From Lota lota (taxonomy: Eukaryota > Chordata > Actinopteri > Gadiformes > Lotidae), in the NCBI GenBank assembly GCA_026745465.1, contig JACYXH010000182.1:393501-457500 (forward strand): 64,000 nucleotides of DNA, given 5' to 3'. The position numbers and the translations under genes were made by a program. Positions 10,411 through 22,290 of the stretch are shown one piece after another (position 1 is the stretch's first letter; each line of letters begins with the position of its first letter). The notes under the pieces are model-generated. The model searched no databases. It saw nothing but the letters and a program-made list of their open reading frames with translations, and had not been told where the DNA came from.

Positions 10411-12181
10411 AGGTTGGAATAGTAGGAGGATTTGGCAGTGAAAAGGTAGAAGTATTGGTTTAGGTGTTCAACGTAGATTGGATGTGCACTGAGTCCAGTC
10501 TTTCTACATGGCCGCTTCAGTCGACTGCCAGTGGTTTTAAGCTGGCGGAGGTCAGCGGTGTACCTGTGAGCGGTGTGGGTGAAGGAGACTGTGCGGGTTC
10601 TTAGAGGAGCCAGGGCGTCAATGAAAGAGGAGAGACAGTCATTGTAGTAACTCACCAAGTCAGCAGGGGAGGATGATGGGGGAGGGCTGGGGTAGCGGTT
10701 AACGAGAGCAATGAGCTCTGTTGGGTTGATGTGCTTAATATTTCTGAAGGAGATGGTCCGTTGCTCTTTCACTTTGGGTAAGGGGGCATAAACCACCAAG
10801 AACACAACTTTTTGGTCAGAGATAGGGAACTCAGCATCAGCGAGGTTACAGGGAGTGATACCAGTGCAGCAGATTAGGTGTAGTATTTGACCTTTGTTCT
10901 GCGATTGGAAATGTACATGTTGCGAAATACCAAGACAGTCTATGAGTGATGTGAAATCTTTGGTAAAGACACTGGAAGGGTCATGAATGTGGATGTTAAA
11001 GTCACCCAGAAGTTTAACAGTAGGGGACATTGAATATACAGATGTTAGCAAAGAGGAAAATCCAGTGAGAAAGACATCAGAGGGCTTTGGAGGTCTGTAG
11101 ATGGTAACATTAATGGTGGGTTTAGAACCTATGAGTTTTACAGCTAAGCATTCAAAAGCTGAGTGATGGGGGACAGTGACAGCAATAACACTGATCCCCT
11201 CATGATGGCGCAGAGTGAGAACGCCCCCCCCCCCTCCCCCCCACTCCTGTTAGCACGGGGTTTACTAATATAGGCAAAGCTCGGTGGGACTGCTTTGTTA
11301 AGCTGGGAGAAGTAATCTGGCTGCTGCCAGGTCTCGGTGAAGCACAAAAAGTAAAGCTTCTGGTCCATAAGAAGCTCATAAACCAGCAGGGCCTTACTAG
11401 TAAGACATCTTAAGTTAAAAAGTTGTAAACAATCAAGTGGCGCATAGAAGTTGGCCTTGGCCAGGGGGGTTAACACACTGGAATCTTGATCGTTTGACAA
11501 TGTTATGATCGGCAAGCAGAGCTGGAGGGGTCCTAAAGTCGGGCTCGGAGAGACAGCAGCTCCGCCGTGGAATATTTCAGCGGCAACCAGGCACATCCAA
11601 CAATGAAACACATGATGGCGAGAAGATCCAAAAAGCGTAATGAAGCAGCTTGATGTTCTGAATAAGGATGAGGATGCTACAAGTCCAGCTTGGCCGAGGC
11701 GTAGGAGTAGGCTAGAGGTTATTAGCTGTAGCCACGAAGCTATTATCAGGGCAGGGAGACCCGACACACGCCACAGAGCCAAACGACAGGTTACCCGGCA
11801 GGCAGAAACCATGCACCGTAGAGAATAGCAGCAAACAGCCCCAAGCAGGCGTGCGTAGCGAGAGCGAGACGCACCAGACCAGAGTATCCAGCCACAAAGG
11901 GCACAGAGGAGACCCGAAGGTCCCATACAGGTGAGACTTTACCGACGAGGTTAGGGCCAGGGCACCGAGTGTCAACACAGTAGCGCTGAGCACACATAGA
12001 GACAACCAGACTGTAGGACTACTATTTCGGCGTTGCAGACTTCTAAGTAGTGTAGAACAGTGTATAGCAGCTTGATTAAAGATATTGGACAAATAAAAAA
12101 GAAAGAATAATAATAATAAAAAGATATCACTGTGCAGGCATGGCAGCAGTTTTCCAGCGGTCCCTCCCCCCCAGGGGTGAG
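10411..12181 (-). mobile_element. L2-like LINE, copy B (5' half only)
   Basis: Homologous to copy A from about 3731 to 5500. It keeps the endonuclease (10411-11051, LLGDFNIHIHDP) and the N-terminal region (11144-12092), but these are in different frames because the poly-C tract at 11224-11243 has another length. The RT and 3'UTR are missing, replaced at a sharp junction by the Rex1-like element. The 5' end lies against the gene 3 promoter. Confidence 0.8.
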
Positions 12182-12403
12182 GTCCATATGTCTCTCTTCC
12201 TCAACACATCTTGCCCTCAACATTGTCCATGTTGCCATTCAGGGCCCTTAGAGATTGTTATTGCATGTGGCCACAGAGTCCAGGGAAATGGCCCAGTCAG
12301 AGGAGTGGCTGACTATTTTGACCCTGTCGTCATGTTTACATGACAACATATATAAAGCACATCCTGCTAGTAGCCACTGAGTTTACCTCTCCAGCTGACT
12401 GAG
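12182..12403 (+). promoter_or_regulatory. TAAR promoter and non-coding exon 1 (gene 3)
   Basis: 222-bp module homologous to that of gene 2. TATATAAA is at 12349-12356, preceded by GTCGTCATG/CATGACAAC arms (one mismatch in the palindrome). The presumed exon 1 ends at 12403 (CTGACTGAG) before GTAAGC. Its length is identical to the gene 2, 4 and 5 modules. Confidence 0.72.
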
Positions 12404-13315
12404 GTAAGCCTCATATAAACTAAACATAAATATTCTGTACTTAAAAGTTATGGTAATGGTTATTAAATAATATGTCTGTTTTAACTTTAAGTATTTAGGG
12501 ATCTTCCTTAAATATAACAGGTGGTAAGTAATTTATTGACATTATATTTGTAGGATAATGTAATTTATTTTACCATTTGAATTAATAATGTAACATAAAT
12601 TAACCATGTTTCATCTTTTTTTTCAGAAGTGTATTTGAAAAGATGTCTTCTAAAACATTTAATGTAACTGGCGATATTAAACATTCAAGGACTGTAAAGA
12701 ATTGAAAGGATTAGAAATAGCAGTTATTCTAAAGTTTAACATACAAAACAGAAATACAGTACATTAAGGTCTTAAGTAGTTTGTCATGTTGTAGTTGTTT
12801 ATGAATAAGGATTGTGTTATGACCTTTTTGCTCTCTGAATGAGGAATATTTCACCACTTGCGTAAGCACATATGTTGGGTCTGATTAGGCTGATAATTAC
12901 TTCTTGTCGGGACTGAATGCAATATGATGTGAAAGATCAATCATTAGGCCTGCATTTAACAACATAAGTATTTCGCGTCTATTGTCAGCTCTGGCAAAGC
13001 TTTGTCAAATCCTTTATTGATTATGATCACAGACAAAATGAAACAACGCTCATGATATCAATGTCTATGATGTGTGACATGAGATGTATGACAACTGATG
13101 TTGCTGCATATGATGCACACAATTCATGTGTGTTTTCCCTCAGGTTTTTTGCATATGGGTGCCAGAAACCCTCAATGCACCCCCCCCCCCCCCCCCCAAC
13201 TCAAACAATGTTTAATCGTCAATGATGTAATAATGTCTCTTTCAGGTTGCCGAAAGCATGACCTAATTTACTTAGCTTTATCCCTCCCCCACCCTTCCAC
13301 TTCCATCCATCGCAG
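12404..13315 (+). other. 5'UTR intron of gene 3
   Basis: 912-bp AT-rich intron, same type as in genes 4 and 5. It contains the conserved acceptor-like TTTTTTTTCAG block near 12617-12627 and a poly-C run at about 13181-13198. The acceptor is CGCAG at 13311-13315. An open frame runs through the last ~220 bp but is not conserved. Confidence 0.6.
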
Positions 13316-13319
13316 GTCG

Positions 13320-14303
13320 ATGGAGCCAGAGTTCTGCTACGGGAATGGCTCGTGTGTGAGGACGGTCTACCCCGTCGCTGTCCGCGTCATCCTCTACTTG
13401 TGCCTGGGGTCTGTGGTGGTCCTCACGGTGCTGGGTAACCTCTTGGTGATTGTGGCCATTTCTCTTTTCAAGCAACTCCACACGCCCACAAACTACCTGA
13501 CCCTCTCCCTGGCCATAACCGACCTCCTCCTGGGGGTGCTGGTCATGTTCCCCTTCATGATTCGCGCCGTGGAGAACTGCTGGTACTTCGGGGAGATGTT
13601 CTGCAAGCTCTTCAACAGCTCCTCCGTCTTGCTGTGTACCGCGTCCATCTTGAACCTGTCCTTTATATCCATCGACCGCTATTATGCCGTGTGCCACCCT
13701 CTGCTCTACCCCCTTAAGATAACGGTTCACACAGCAGTCATCATGATCCTGGTCACCTGGTGTGTCTCGGCTGTGGTCGGCTTCGGGATGATCTTCATCA
13801 AGCTGAATATATTAGGAATCGAGGAGATCTACTATAACAATGTGGTGTGTGAAGGTGGGTGCTTTATGTTTCAGAGTGGGTTGTCAATCACTGTTTCGCC
13901 TATTATCTCCTTCTACATCCCCGGGGTCATCATGCTGTGCATCTACCTGAAGATCTACATGGTGGCCCGGAGACAAGTGCGCACCATAGGCCTACAGAAC
14001 ACCAGCTCCTCCAAGGTGGACAAGCACCAGAGGAAAGCCACCAAAACGCTGGCCATCATCATGGGCGTGTTTTTGTCCTTCTGGGCGCCATTTTTTATCC
14101 TTAATAACATCAACCCCTTAATCGGCTTCTCCGTTCCACCCGCCTTGTTCGATACACTCGGGTGGCTGGGGAATCTGAATTCCACCGTCAACCCTCTGGT
14201 CTACGCCTTCTTCTACAGTTGGTTCAGGAAGGCATTTCAAATAATCGTTTCTGGTAGCATCTTTCGGTCAGACATGTCGGACACAAAACTGTTCGCAGAG
14301 TGA
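13320..14303 (+). CDS. TAAR-like receptor, gene 3 (no Asp3.32)
   Basis: Complete 327-residue TAAR-like receptor. The start MEPEFCYGNGSC was chosen over an upstream in-frame ATG at 13098 because it follows the acceptor and is shared by all copies. All seven helices and the DRY, P5.50, W6.48 and NPLVY marks are present. Position 3.32 is Ser (CKLFNSSS) and position 7.43 is Asn (WLGNLNSTVNP, Tyr in the other copies), so two residues that normally hold the ligand amine are changed. No Asp appears at 5.42 to compensate. ICL2 reads YPLKIT instead of YPRKIT. ECL2 is of the VVCEGGCFMFQSGLS type shared with gene 4. It may bind a non-amine ligand or be drifting; the frame is intact. Confidence 0.94.
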   Translation: MEPEFCYGNGSCVRTVYPVAVRVILYLCLGSVVVLTVLGNLLVIVAISLFKQLHTPTNYLTLSLAITDLLLGVLVMFPFMIRAVENCWYFGEMFCKLFNSSSVLLCTASILNLSFISIDRYYAVCHPLLYPLKITVHTAVIMILVTWCVSAVVGFGMIFIKLNILGIEEIYYNNVVCEGGCFMFQSGLSITVSPIISFYIPGVIMLCIYLKIYMVARRQVRTIGLQNTSSSKVDKHQRKATKTLAIIMGVFLSFWAPFFILNNINPLIGFSVPPALFDTLGWLGNLNSTVNPLVYAFFYSWFRKAFQIIVSGSIFRSDMSDTKLFAE

Positions 14304-15112
14304 CAGTGGTCTCATGTTGAAGCTTCCAAGAAGATGTGGGGCCATGAAAAGAAAGGCTTAGCTACTGATAGTTGGAATTTCAAATTGCGTTTTCCCCATT
14401 ATAACTGTTAATTTATCATTTAAATTACTTTAATATTTTACATGATATTCCAAATCTGCAAAATACTGATTTTGATGGTGATATTTGTAATCCTGGTGGT
14501 ATAATTGATCTCTGGCTCCGAAAGTCAGAACACATTGTTTTTAATCGACTACAAAAAGGGCAGTGTAATTGAAAATCCATGTACTGTTGACCAAGCAATG
14601 TATATGTACTTTGTGTGCTTTTCCACAAAACATTTGAAAATGGAATGATACCACAAAATTTAGAAAATTTTATTTTAAGATGTACCACTAGCACTGCAAA
14701 GACACAAATGTGCAAATAAGTCAAAATGCCTACTACGGAAGAACAGGAAACCATTTAATACACCCATATAATACAAGACATCCATACATTGTCATTCATG
14801 ATAATAAGTCCATGCTGATGACATATTTTGGGGTATAATGTATGTCTTAGAAATACATATATTAAAGATGACAAAACTTTGAATTCAATAAAAAATACCT
14901 CACCAAATTTGATCAGTGTTGTTGTTTTTTGTGATGTGATCACAAATATGTCACAAAAATAGAAAAAAAGCAAAACAAACTCATGAACTACAATTGATCA
15001 ACATGTTTTAGACTTTAATGAATAACAAAGGATTTTAATGTGTGTGTGATGAAAAAATACATACTGTAAGACACTTCATGTTGGCAAAGCATTTAATTTA
15101 ATGGAGCATCAT
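14304..15112. other. 3' flank of gene 3
   Basis: 3'UTR and flank, AT-rich, almost identical to the block after gene 4 (23275-24084). AATAAAAAATACC at about 14887 is the best poly(A)-signal candidate. No coding content. Confidence 0.55.
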
Positions 15113-15240
15113 TGAATCAGAATCAGAATCAGAGTTGCTTTTATTACATCTTAACGTACAAGTACGCAAGAGTAAAATTCTTAGGCTTGGATCCTCAACA
15201 GTCATATAGCAGCATCAATACAAGATTAATAACAAAGTAT

Positions 15241-15286
<46 letters not shown>

Positions 15287-15408
15287 GTAGCAACATCAAT
15301 ACAACAATGTGTTCAAGTGGTAGTGATACCAGCCACGGTGGTTGTGCAAAAAAATAAATACATAAATAAATAAAATGCTGAACAAAATACAGACTATAAT
15401 GCAGATAA

Positions 15409-15996
15409 TCAAATTGGTTGTTGTAGTGTGCGTGGGGTTGGCTTGGGGGTAATGGATTTTTCCAGGAGCCTGGCTGCTTTGGGGAAAAAACTGTTCGTCA
15501 TCCTCTGGTTTTTGGCCCTGAGGCTTCGGTACCGCTTCCCCGACGGCAGTAGCTCAAACAGTTTCTGATTGGGGTGGCTGGTGTCCCTAATGATCCCGAG
15601 GGCCTTCTTGACACACCGGGCCTTGTAGGTGCCCTGGAATAAGGGAAGTTCACATCCGCTGTTCTTTTCAGCTGTCCGCACTACCCTTTGCAATGTTTTG
15701 TGGCTTTGGGCAGTGCAGTTCCCGTACCAGTCAGTGATGCATCCCATCAAGATGCTCTCCGTTGTGCCTCTGAAGAAGGCCCCCAGGATCTTGGGCCCCA
15801 AGCCGAACTTTTTCAGCCGCCTAAGGTGAAATAGGCGACATTGTGCTTTTTTCACGACGTGGTTGGTGTGCTCGTCCCAGGTGAGGTTGTTGGTGATGTG
15901 GACCCCCAGGAACTTGATGCTGTTTACCCTCTCCACAGCAGACTCATTGATGGTGATGGGGTTATGTACCTGTCTCTTCCTCCTGAAGTCCACCAC
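15409..15996 (-). pseudogene. Rex1-like RT C-terminal fragment, copy C
   Basis: 195 codons from VDFRRKRQVHNP through LGVHITNNLTWDEH to the C-terminal SITPKPTPRTLQQ end, the longest C-terminal fragment together with copy D. It lacks the catalytic core, which lies upstream past a stop. Confidence 0.72.
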
Positions 15997-16065
15997 CAGA
16001 TCCTTGGTCTTGTCGGCATTGAGAGCAAGGTTGTTGTCTTGGCTGTACTGAGCCAGGCGGTTAAA

Positions 16066-16404
16066 TTAATTCCTATAGGCCGCCTCGTCGCCGTCGGTGA
16101 TCAGGCCGATCCCTGTCGTGTCATCGGCAAATTTGATCACTGTGTTGGAGCTGTGTGTGGCCACGCAGTGATGGGTGTACAGGGAGTAGAGGAGGGGGCT
16201 TAGAACACAGCCCTGGGGGGCTCCTGTGCTGATGGTCAGGGGGCCGGAGATCTTAGAACCCATCTTCACCACCTGTTTCCGATCTGACAGGAAGCTAAGG
16301 ATCCAGTCGCATAGGCCATGGTCGATGCCTAGGTCCCTGAACTTGCAGTGAAGTCTGGAGCGGACTATGGTGTTGAATGCTGAGCTATAGTCCATGAACA
16401 GCAT
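16066..16404 (-). pseudogene. Rex1-like RT core fragment, copy C
   Basis: 112 codons with LFMDYSSAFNT, STGAPQGCVLSPLLYSLYTH and the FADDT box. A stop lies shortly upstream in the region encoding the NRSTDDAI block, and the element is truncated soon after. Confidence 0.7.
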
Positions 16405-16590
16405 CCTTACATAGGAGTTCCTCTTGTCAAGGTGGGTGAGGGCTGAGTGGAGTGCTGTGGCAATGGCGTCGTCAGTCGATCTGTTATTCCTTTAGGCAAA
16501 TTGTTGAGGGTCCAGGGTGGGTGGCAGCATTCTGCAGATCAGCACCTTGATAAGCTTCTCAAAGCATTTACAGCATTGGCATTGGCATTG

Positions 16591-16861
16591 CATTGGCAGC
16601 ATTTACCAAGCATCTTCAGAGAGATAATGAGTATACAATTTTCTTATTGGAAAACTTTAATTTCTTAGGCTGTAACATCAAAGGATTTAGGTCTGATATT
16701 AAGAAAACAAAGATGTTTGTGGAGGCGATCATGGATTTGTTCAAGTCCACTCTCTTTAACCCCAGAAATCTCCAGAAAAGTGTAAACAATTAATATTGGT
16801 GTTCTTCTAATACTTGAATAGATTCATGAAAAAGATTTGCCAAAAGGGTGTTAAAGGGGAT
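16591..16861. other. Remainder of the gene 3 3' flank between Rex1 and L2
   Basis: About 270 bp homologous to 1500-1767 downstream of gene 1. It is the far side of the Rex1 insertion. No gene is seen. Confidence 0.55.
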
Positions 16862-17720
16862 TCATAATAATAAATAATAATCCATTTTAATTCAAGGTGC
16901 CTTTCATGACACCCAAGGTCGCCTTACAATTCATAAAACAATCTAGAGATAAAAACAGCAAGAGCTTGCATAGCCAACATCATGATTAAAAGAACATAAG
17001 GTAGGGAGAAACAGGTAGTAGGGGGGATAAGAACAGTAGTACAATGGGCATACGAAGGGAAACGCAGAGTAGAGGGGACATTACAGTGAGTAGGCCAGTT
17101 TGAACAGATGTGTTTTAAGGTGGGATTTGAATGTTGTTATGATGTCAGACTGTTGAATGTGCGGGGGCAGGGAGTTCCAAAGCCTGGGAGCAGTGCAGCT
17201 GAAGGCCCTAGCACCCATGGTGCTGAGGCATGAGGTTGGGATGGAGAGAAGACCAGCTGAGGATTAGCGAAGGGATCAGCAGGGGCTGTGCTCCTGAAGG
17301 AGGTCGGAAAGATAAATGGGGGCTAGGTTCTGCAGGGCTTTGTAGGTGAACAGAAGGTTTTTGAAGTCAATCCTGTGATGGACATGGAGTCGGTGTAGTT
17401 GGATGAGAATGGGGTTGAGATGATCGGATGATTTGGTGCGGGTAATGATCCGGAAACCCAAATTCTGGATGATTTGAAGCCTGTTGAGCAGTTTGGTGGG
17501 GAGACCAGAGAGAACAGCGTTACAGTAGTCGATCCGGGAAGTGACGAATTCATGGACCAATGTGTTGAGTTGAGTGATGGATTGAGACAGGGATGGGCGA
17601 AGTCTGGAAATGTTGCATAGGTGTAAGAATGCAGTCCGGGTGATGTTTTTGGGGTGAGGTGCAAAGGAAAGGGTGTTGTCCAGAGTGACACCGAGGCTCT
17701 TGACTTGGCTGGAGACGGGT

Positions 17721-18214
17721 TGTTGTTAAAAATAATAGGAAGGATAAAGTTAAACTGGAAACCCGGTAAAATAAGCTAAATGCAAGTCAAACTATTAATA
17801 CGGTATATGAGTTTTATTCTAATTCTAATACAGGGTACAAAAATGTCAAATCCCGATACTCGGTACTATCTCTACAGCGCGCTGTATTCTTGTCGATGAG
17901 TCCACGTCTTAAGGATGTGCACCCGCGAGAGAACGCCGGAGAAGAACACGGTGATGTCTGCGACCGTTGGATATATCTCCAGGGCAGCGCCCTGCTGAGG
18001 AATCAGTCCATCCCGTCATCTGGGGGTATTCGTCGGGAGGGGGAATGTCTTTGGGTTAGAAGGGCCCTTCGCCATTGGGGGAGTCCAACAGCATACTTGG
18101 CCATATACCATAGAATGTTTAGATAAGGTGTTTTATAGGGTGCAGTTCGTTTCGGCTGAACTATCAGGTTACATTTTGGGAGAACTATCAAGTTTACATG
18201 TTTTTTCTACAACA
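17721..18214. mobile_element. Solo LTR (494 bp) inside L2 copy C
   Basis: An LTR-like insertion beginning TGTTG and ending CAACA, flanked by the 4-bp duplication GGGT (17717-17720 and 18215-18218). The uninterrupted L2 sequence in copy A (around 2549-2555) shows the empty site. No internal coding region remains, so it is a fossil left by recombination of an LTR element. The family is not identified. It predates the gene 3/gene 4 unit duplication because the same insertion is in copy D. Confidence 0.8.
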
Positions 18215-18591
18215 GGGTATAGGGAAGCCATCGATGAGGATGTTAGGGGTTCTGGTGTTTTGGGCTTTGGAGAAAGTGGCTTTGGAGCCAATTAGCAGGG
18301 CATCAGCTTTGCTGCCATTGAGCTTCCAAAGGGTCCTGCTCATCCAGCTCCTGATATTCAGGAGGTAGTTGGCGAGGGAGGAGGGAGGAAAGGCAGTGTT
18401 GAGATTAGAAGAGATGTAGACCTGTGTTCATCAGCGCAGCAGTGAAAGTGGACTTCATGGTAACCGAGGATTGTGCACAGGGGAAGGAGGTAAATTATGA
18501 ATAGGGATGGACCCATCTCTGACCCCTGGGGGACACCCAGTGGAACAGCAGTACACCTTGACCTTTGGTTCCTCAGTTGGACAAACAGTTG

Positions 18592-19200
18592 TCAGTCAGT
18601 GAGGTATGAGGAGAACCATGATAGTGCAACAACAGTGATCCCAATGTCAGCCAGACGTTCCAGGAGTAGTGGGTGGGAGATGGTGTCGAAGGCAGCAGTG
18701 AGGTCAAGGAGGATAAGGATGGTGAGCAAGCCAGAGTCAGATGCATGGAGGAGGTCATTGGTGATTTTAACCGAGGCTGTTTCAGTACTGTGCTTTGGGC
18801 TGAAACCAGATTGGAAGGGTTCGTGGAGGTTGTTTACTTCGAGGTAGGACTGAAGTTGAGCGGCAACCACCTTCTCAAAAGTTTTGGAAATTAAGGGAAG
18901 GTTGGAGATGAGCCTGTAGTTAATCAGGTCAGCTGGGTCATTACCAGGTATTTTGAGAGTGGGTGTAATTGTAGACGTTTTGAGAGTGGGTGGTACAGTT
19001 CCAGAGGTGAGGGAGGAGTTAATTACTTTTGTGATCATGGGAAAAATGGATGGCAGACAGGCTTTGACAAGGGTAGTTGGGAGGGGATCAAGCTGACAGT
19101 TAGTGGATTTGGCTTTAAGGATGAACTTAGAGATGGTGTCTTCCGTTGCTGGGGTGAAGTTGGAGAAGGAGCTGGTGGGAGTTTGGCCCACGGTAACCAT
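18592..19200 (-). pseudogene. L2-like reverse transcriptase fragment, copy C
   Basis: 202 codons starting upstream of the RT fingers ([19 protein letters not shown]), then [31 protein letters not shown] and LDLTAAFDTISHPLLLERL. It is in the same frame as the endonuclease ORF to its right, separated by a TAA. It ends before the YADD box. Confidence 0.75.
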
Positions 19201-19227
19201 CCAAGGTGGATCCCCTAGGGAGGTGCC

Positions 19228-20034
19228 TTACAAGGCCAGCTGTAGGTGGATGGTGTGGATTTTGGTGTCAAAGAATTGCAGAAAGGCAGTGTCGTGATCA
19301 GTGGAGATATTTAGGGGGAGGGTTCTGGCAAGCTGAAATAGGTGGCCGTCTGTCGAGGAGAGAGCTCGAGTGTTACCTTTGCCAGCGCTGATGAGGTTGG
19401 AATAATAGGGGGATTTGGCAGTGAAAAGGTAGAAGTATTGGTTTAGGTGTTCAACGTAGATTGGATGTGCACTGAGTCCAGTCTTTCTGCATGGCCACTT
19501 CAGTCGACTGCCAGTGGTTTTAAGCTGGCGGAGGTCAGCGGTGTACCTGGGAGCGGTGTGGGCGAAGGAGACTGTGCGGGTTCTTAGAGGAGCCAGGGCG
19601 TCGATGAAAGAGGAGAGACAGTCATTATAGTAACTCACCAAGTCAGCAGGGGAGGATGATGGGGGAGGGCTAAGGTAGGGGTTAACGAGAGCAATGAGCT
19701 CTGTGGGGTTGATGTGCTTAATATTTCTGAAGGAGATGGTCCGTTGCTCTTTCACTTTGGGTAAGGGGGCATATACCACCAAGAACACAACTTTTTGGTC
19801 CGAGATAGGGAACTCAGCATCAGCGAGGTTACAGGGAGTGATACCAGTGCAGCACATTAGGTGTAGTATTTGACCTTTGTTCTGCGATTGGAAATGTACA
19901 TGTTGCGTAATACCAAGACAGTCAATGAGTGATGTGAAATCTTTGGTAAAGACACTGGAAGGGTCATGAATGTGGATGTTAAAGTCACCCAGAAGTTTAA
20001 CGGTAGGGGACATTGAATATACAGATGTTAGCAA
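19228..20034 (-). pseudogene. L2-like endonuclease fragment, copy C
   Basis: 268 codons with LLGDFNIHIHDP, DCLGITQHVHFQSQNKG and ISDQKVVF (the usual SDH is SDQ), followed by a linker to the RT. It lacks the N-terminal catalytic Glu, which lies in another frame. Confidence 0.72.
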
Positions 20035-21157
20035 AGAGGAAAATTCAGTGAGAAAGACATCAGAGGGCTTTGGAGGTCTGTAGATGGTAACATTAATGGT
20101 GGGTTTAGAACCTATGAGTTTTACAGCTAAGCATTCGTAAGCTGAGTGATGGGGGACAGTGACAGCAATAACACTGATGCCCTCATGATGGCGCAGAGTG
20201 AGACCGCCCCCCCCCCCACCCCCCCACTCCTGTTAGCACGGGGTTTACTAATATAGGCAAAGCTCGGTGGGACTGCTTTGTTAAGCTGGGAGAAGTAATC
20301 TGGCTGCTGCCAGGTCTCGGTGAAGCACAAAAAGTAAAGCTTCTGGTCCATAAGAAGCTCATAAACCAGCAGGGCCTTACTAGTAAGAGATCTTAAGTTA
20401 AAAAGTTGTAAACAATCAAGTGGCGCATAGAAAGTGGCCTTGGCCAGGGGGGTTAACACACTGGAATCTTGATCGTTTGACAATGTTATGATGGGCAAGC
20501 AGAGCTGGAGGGGTCCTAAAGTCGGGCTCGGAGAGACAGCAGCTCCGCCGTGGAATATTTCAGCGGCAACCAGGCACATGCAACAATGAAACACATGATG
20601 GCGAGAAGATCCAAAAAGCGTAATGAAGCAGCTTGATGTTCTGAATAAGGATGAGGCTGCTACAAGTCCAGCTTGGCCGAGGCGTAGGAGTAGGCTAGAG
20701 GTTATTAGCCGTAGCCACGAAGTTATTATCAGGGCAGGGAGACCCGACACACGCCACAGAGCCAAACGACAGGTTAGCCGGCAGACAGAAACCACGGAGA
20801 ATAGCAGCAAACAGCCCCAATCAGGCGTGCGTAGCGAGAGCGAGACGCACCAGACCAGAGTATCCAGCCACAAAGGGCACAGAGGAGAACCGAAGGTCCC
20901 ATACAGGTGAGACTTTACCGACGAGGTTAGGGCCAGGGCACCGAGTGTCAACACAGTAGCGCTGAGCACACATAGAGACAACCAGACTGTAGGACTACTA
21001 TTTCGGCGTTGCAGACTGCTAAGTAGTGTAGAACAGTGTATAGCAGCTGGATTAAAGATATTGGACAAATAAAAAAGAAAGAATAATAACAATAAAAAGA
21101 TATCACGGTGGAGGCATGGCAGCAGTTTTCAGCGGTCCCTCCCCCCCCAGGGGTGAG

Positions 21158-21379
21158 GTCCATATGTTTCTCTTTCTCAACACATCTTGCCCTCAACATT
21201 TTCCATGTTGCCATTCAGGGCCCTTAGAGATTGTTATTGCATGTGGCCACAGAGTCCAGGGAAATGGCCCAGTCAGAGCAGTGGCTGACTGTTTTGACCG
21301 TGTCGTCATCTTGACATGACAACATATATAAAGCACATCCTGCTAGTAGCCACTGAGTTTACCTCTCCAGATGACTGAG
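21158..21379 (+). promoter_or_regulatory. TAAR promoter and non-coding exon 1 (gene 4)
   Basis: 222-bp module. TATATAAA is at 21325-21332, exon 1 ends at 21379, and the donor is GTAAGC. The upper palindrome arm is GTCGTCATC, so the inverted repeat is weaker than in gene 2. The exon reads CCAGATGACTGAG where other copies have CCAGCTGACTGAG, creating an upstream ATG in the leader. Confidence 0.72.
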
Positions 21380-22286
21380 GTAAGCCTCATATAAACTAAA
21401 CATAAATATTCTATACTTAAAAGTTATGGTAATGGTTATTAAATAATATGTCTGTTTGAACTTTAAGTATTTAGGGATCTTCCTTAAATATAACAGGTGG
21501 TAAGTAATTTATTGACGTTATTGTTGTGGGATAATGTAATTTATTTTACCATTTGAATTAATAATGTAACATAAATAACCATGTTTTATCTTTTTTTTCA
21601 GAAGTGTATTTGAAAAGATGTCTTCTAAAACATTTAATGTAACTGGCGATATTAAACATTGAAGGACTGTAAAGACTTGAAAGGATTAGAAATAGCAGTT
21701 TTTCTAAAGTTTAACGTACAAAACAGAAATATAGTACATTAAGGTCTTAAGTAGTTTGTCATGTTGTAGTTGTTTATGAATAAGGATTGTGGCATGACCT
21801 TTTTGCTCTCTGAATGAGGAATATTTCACCACTTGCGTAAGCACATATGTTGGGTCTGAGTAGGCTGATAATTACTTCTTGTCGGGACTGAATGCAATAT
21901 GATGTGAAAGATCAATCATTAGGCCTGCATGTAACAACATAAGTATTTCGAGTCTATTGTCAGCTCTGGCAAAGCTTTGTCAAATCCTCTATTGATTATG
22001 ATCACAGACAAAATGACACAACGCTCATGATATCAATGTCTATGATGTGTGATATGAGATCTATGACAACTGATGTTGCTGCATATGATGCACATGATTC
22101 ATGTGTGTTTTCCCTCAGGTTTTTTGCATATGGGGGCCAGAAACCCTCAATGCACCCCCTCCCCCCCAACTCAAACAATGTTTAATCGTCAATGATGTAA
22201 TAATGTCTCTTTCAGGTTGCCGAAAGCATGACCTAATTTACTTAGCTTTATCCCTCCCCCAACCCTTCCACTTCTATCCATCGCAG
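21380..22286 (+). other. 5'UTR intron of gene 4
   Basis: 907-bp intron, near-identical to that of gene 3. It has a conserved TTTTTTTTCAG acceptor-like block near 21592-21602 and a short poly-C run near 22156-22168. Acceptor CGCAG at 22282-22286. Confidence 0.6.
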
Positions 22287-22290
22287 GTCG

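Larger units (their letters stand above)
15113..16590 (-). mobile_element. Rex1/Babar-like LINE, 5'-truncated, copy C
   Basis: Same element and same insertion site as copy B: (GAATCA)n tail at 15115-15133 at the left, an (AAT)n stretch at 15242-15286, RT C-terminal part 15409-15996, RT core with FADDTTG 16066-16404. At the 5' side GGCATT repeats lead back into TAAR flank (CATTGGCAGCATTTACC), which defines the target. The TAA between RT core and C-terminal part is shared with copies B and D. Confidence 0.82.
16862..21157 (-). mobile_element. L2-like LINE, copy C (interrupted by a solo LTR)
   Basis: Homologous to copy A along its whole length, with an extra 494-bp LTR and 4-bp duplication at 17717-18218. 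It holds the 3' tail (16862-17716), RT fragment (18592-19200), endonuclease (19228-20034) and N-terminal region (20127-21092). The in-frame TAA between endonuclease and RT is the same as in copies A, D and E. The poly-C tract at 20207-20225 puts the N-terminal region out of frame with the endonuclease. The 5' end abuts the gene 4 promoter. Confidence 0.85.

Noticed and set aside
13098-13319. In-frame upstream extension of gene 3 (and of genes 5 and 9 at 37089 and 56829)
   Set aside because: The extensions run through intron sequence including poly-C, are not conserved between copies, and lie before the CGCAG acceptor. MEPEF/MEPKF is the shared start.
15242-15286. (AAT)n microsatellites as regulatory elements
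   Set aside because: They lie inside the Rex1 3' region and vary by simple slippage between copies. No further signal is present.
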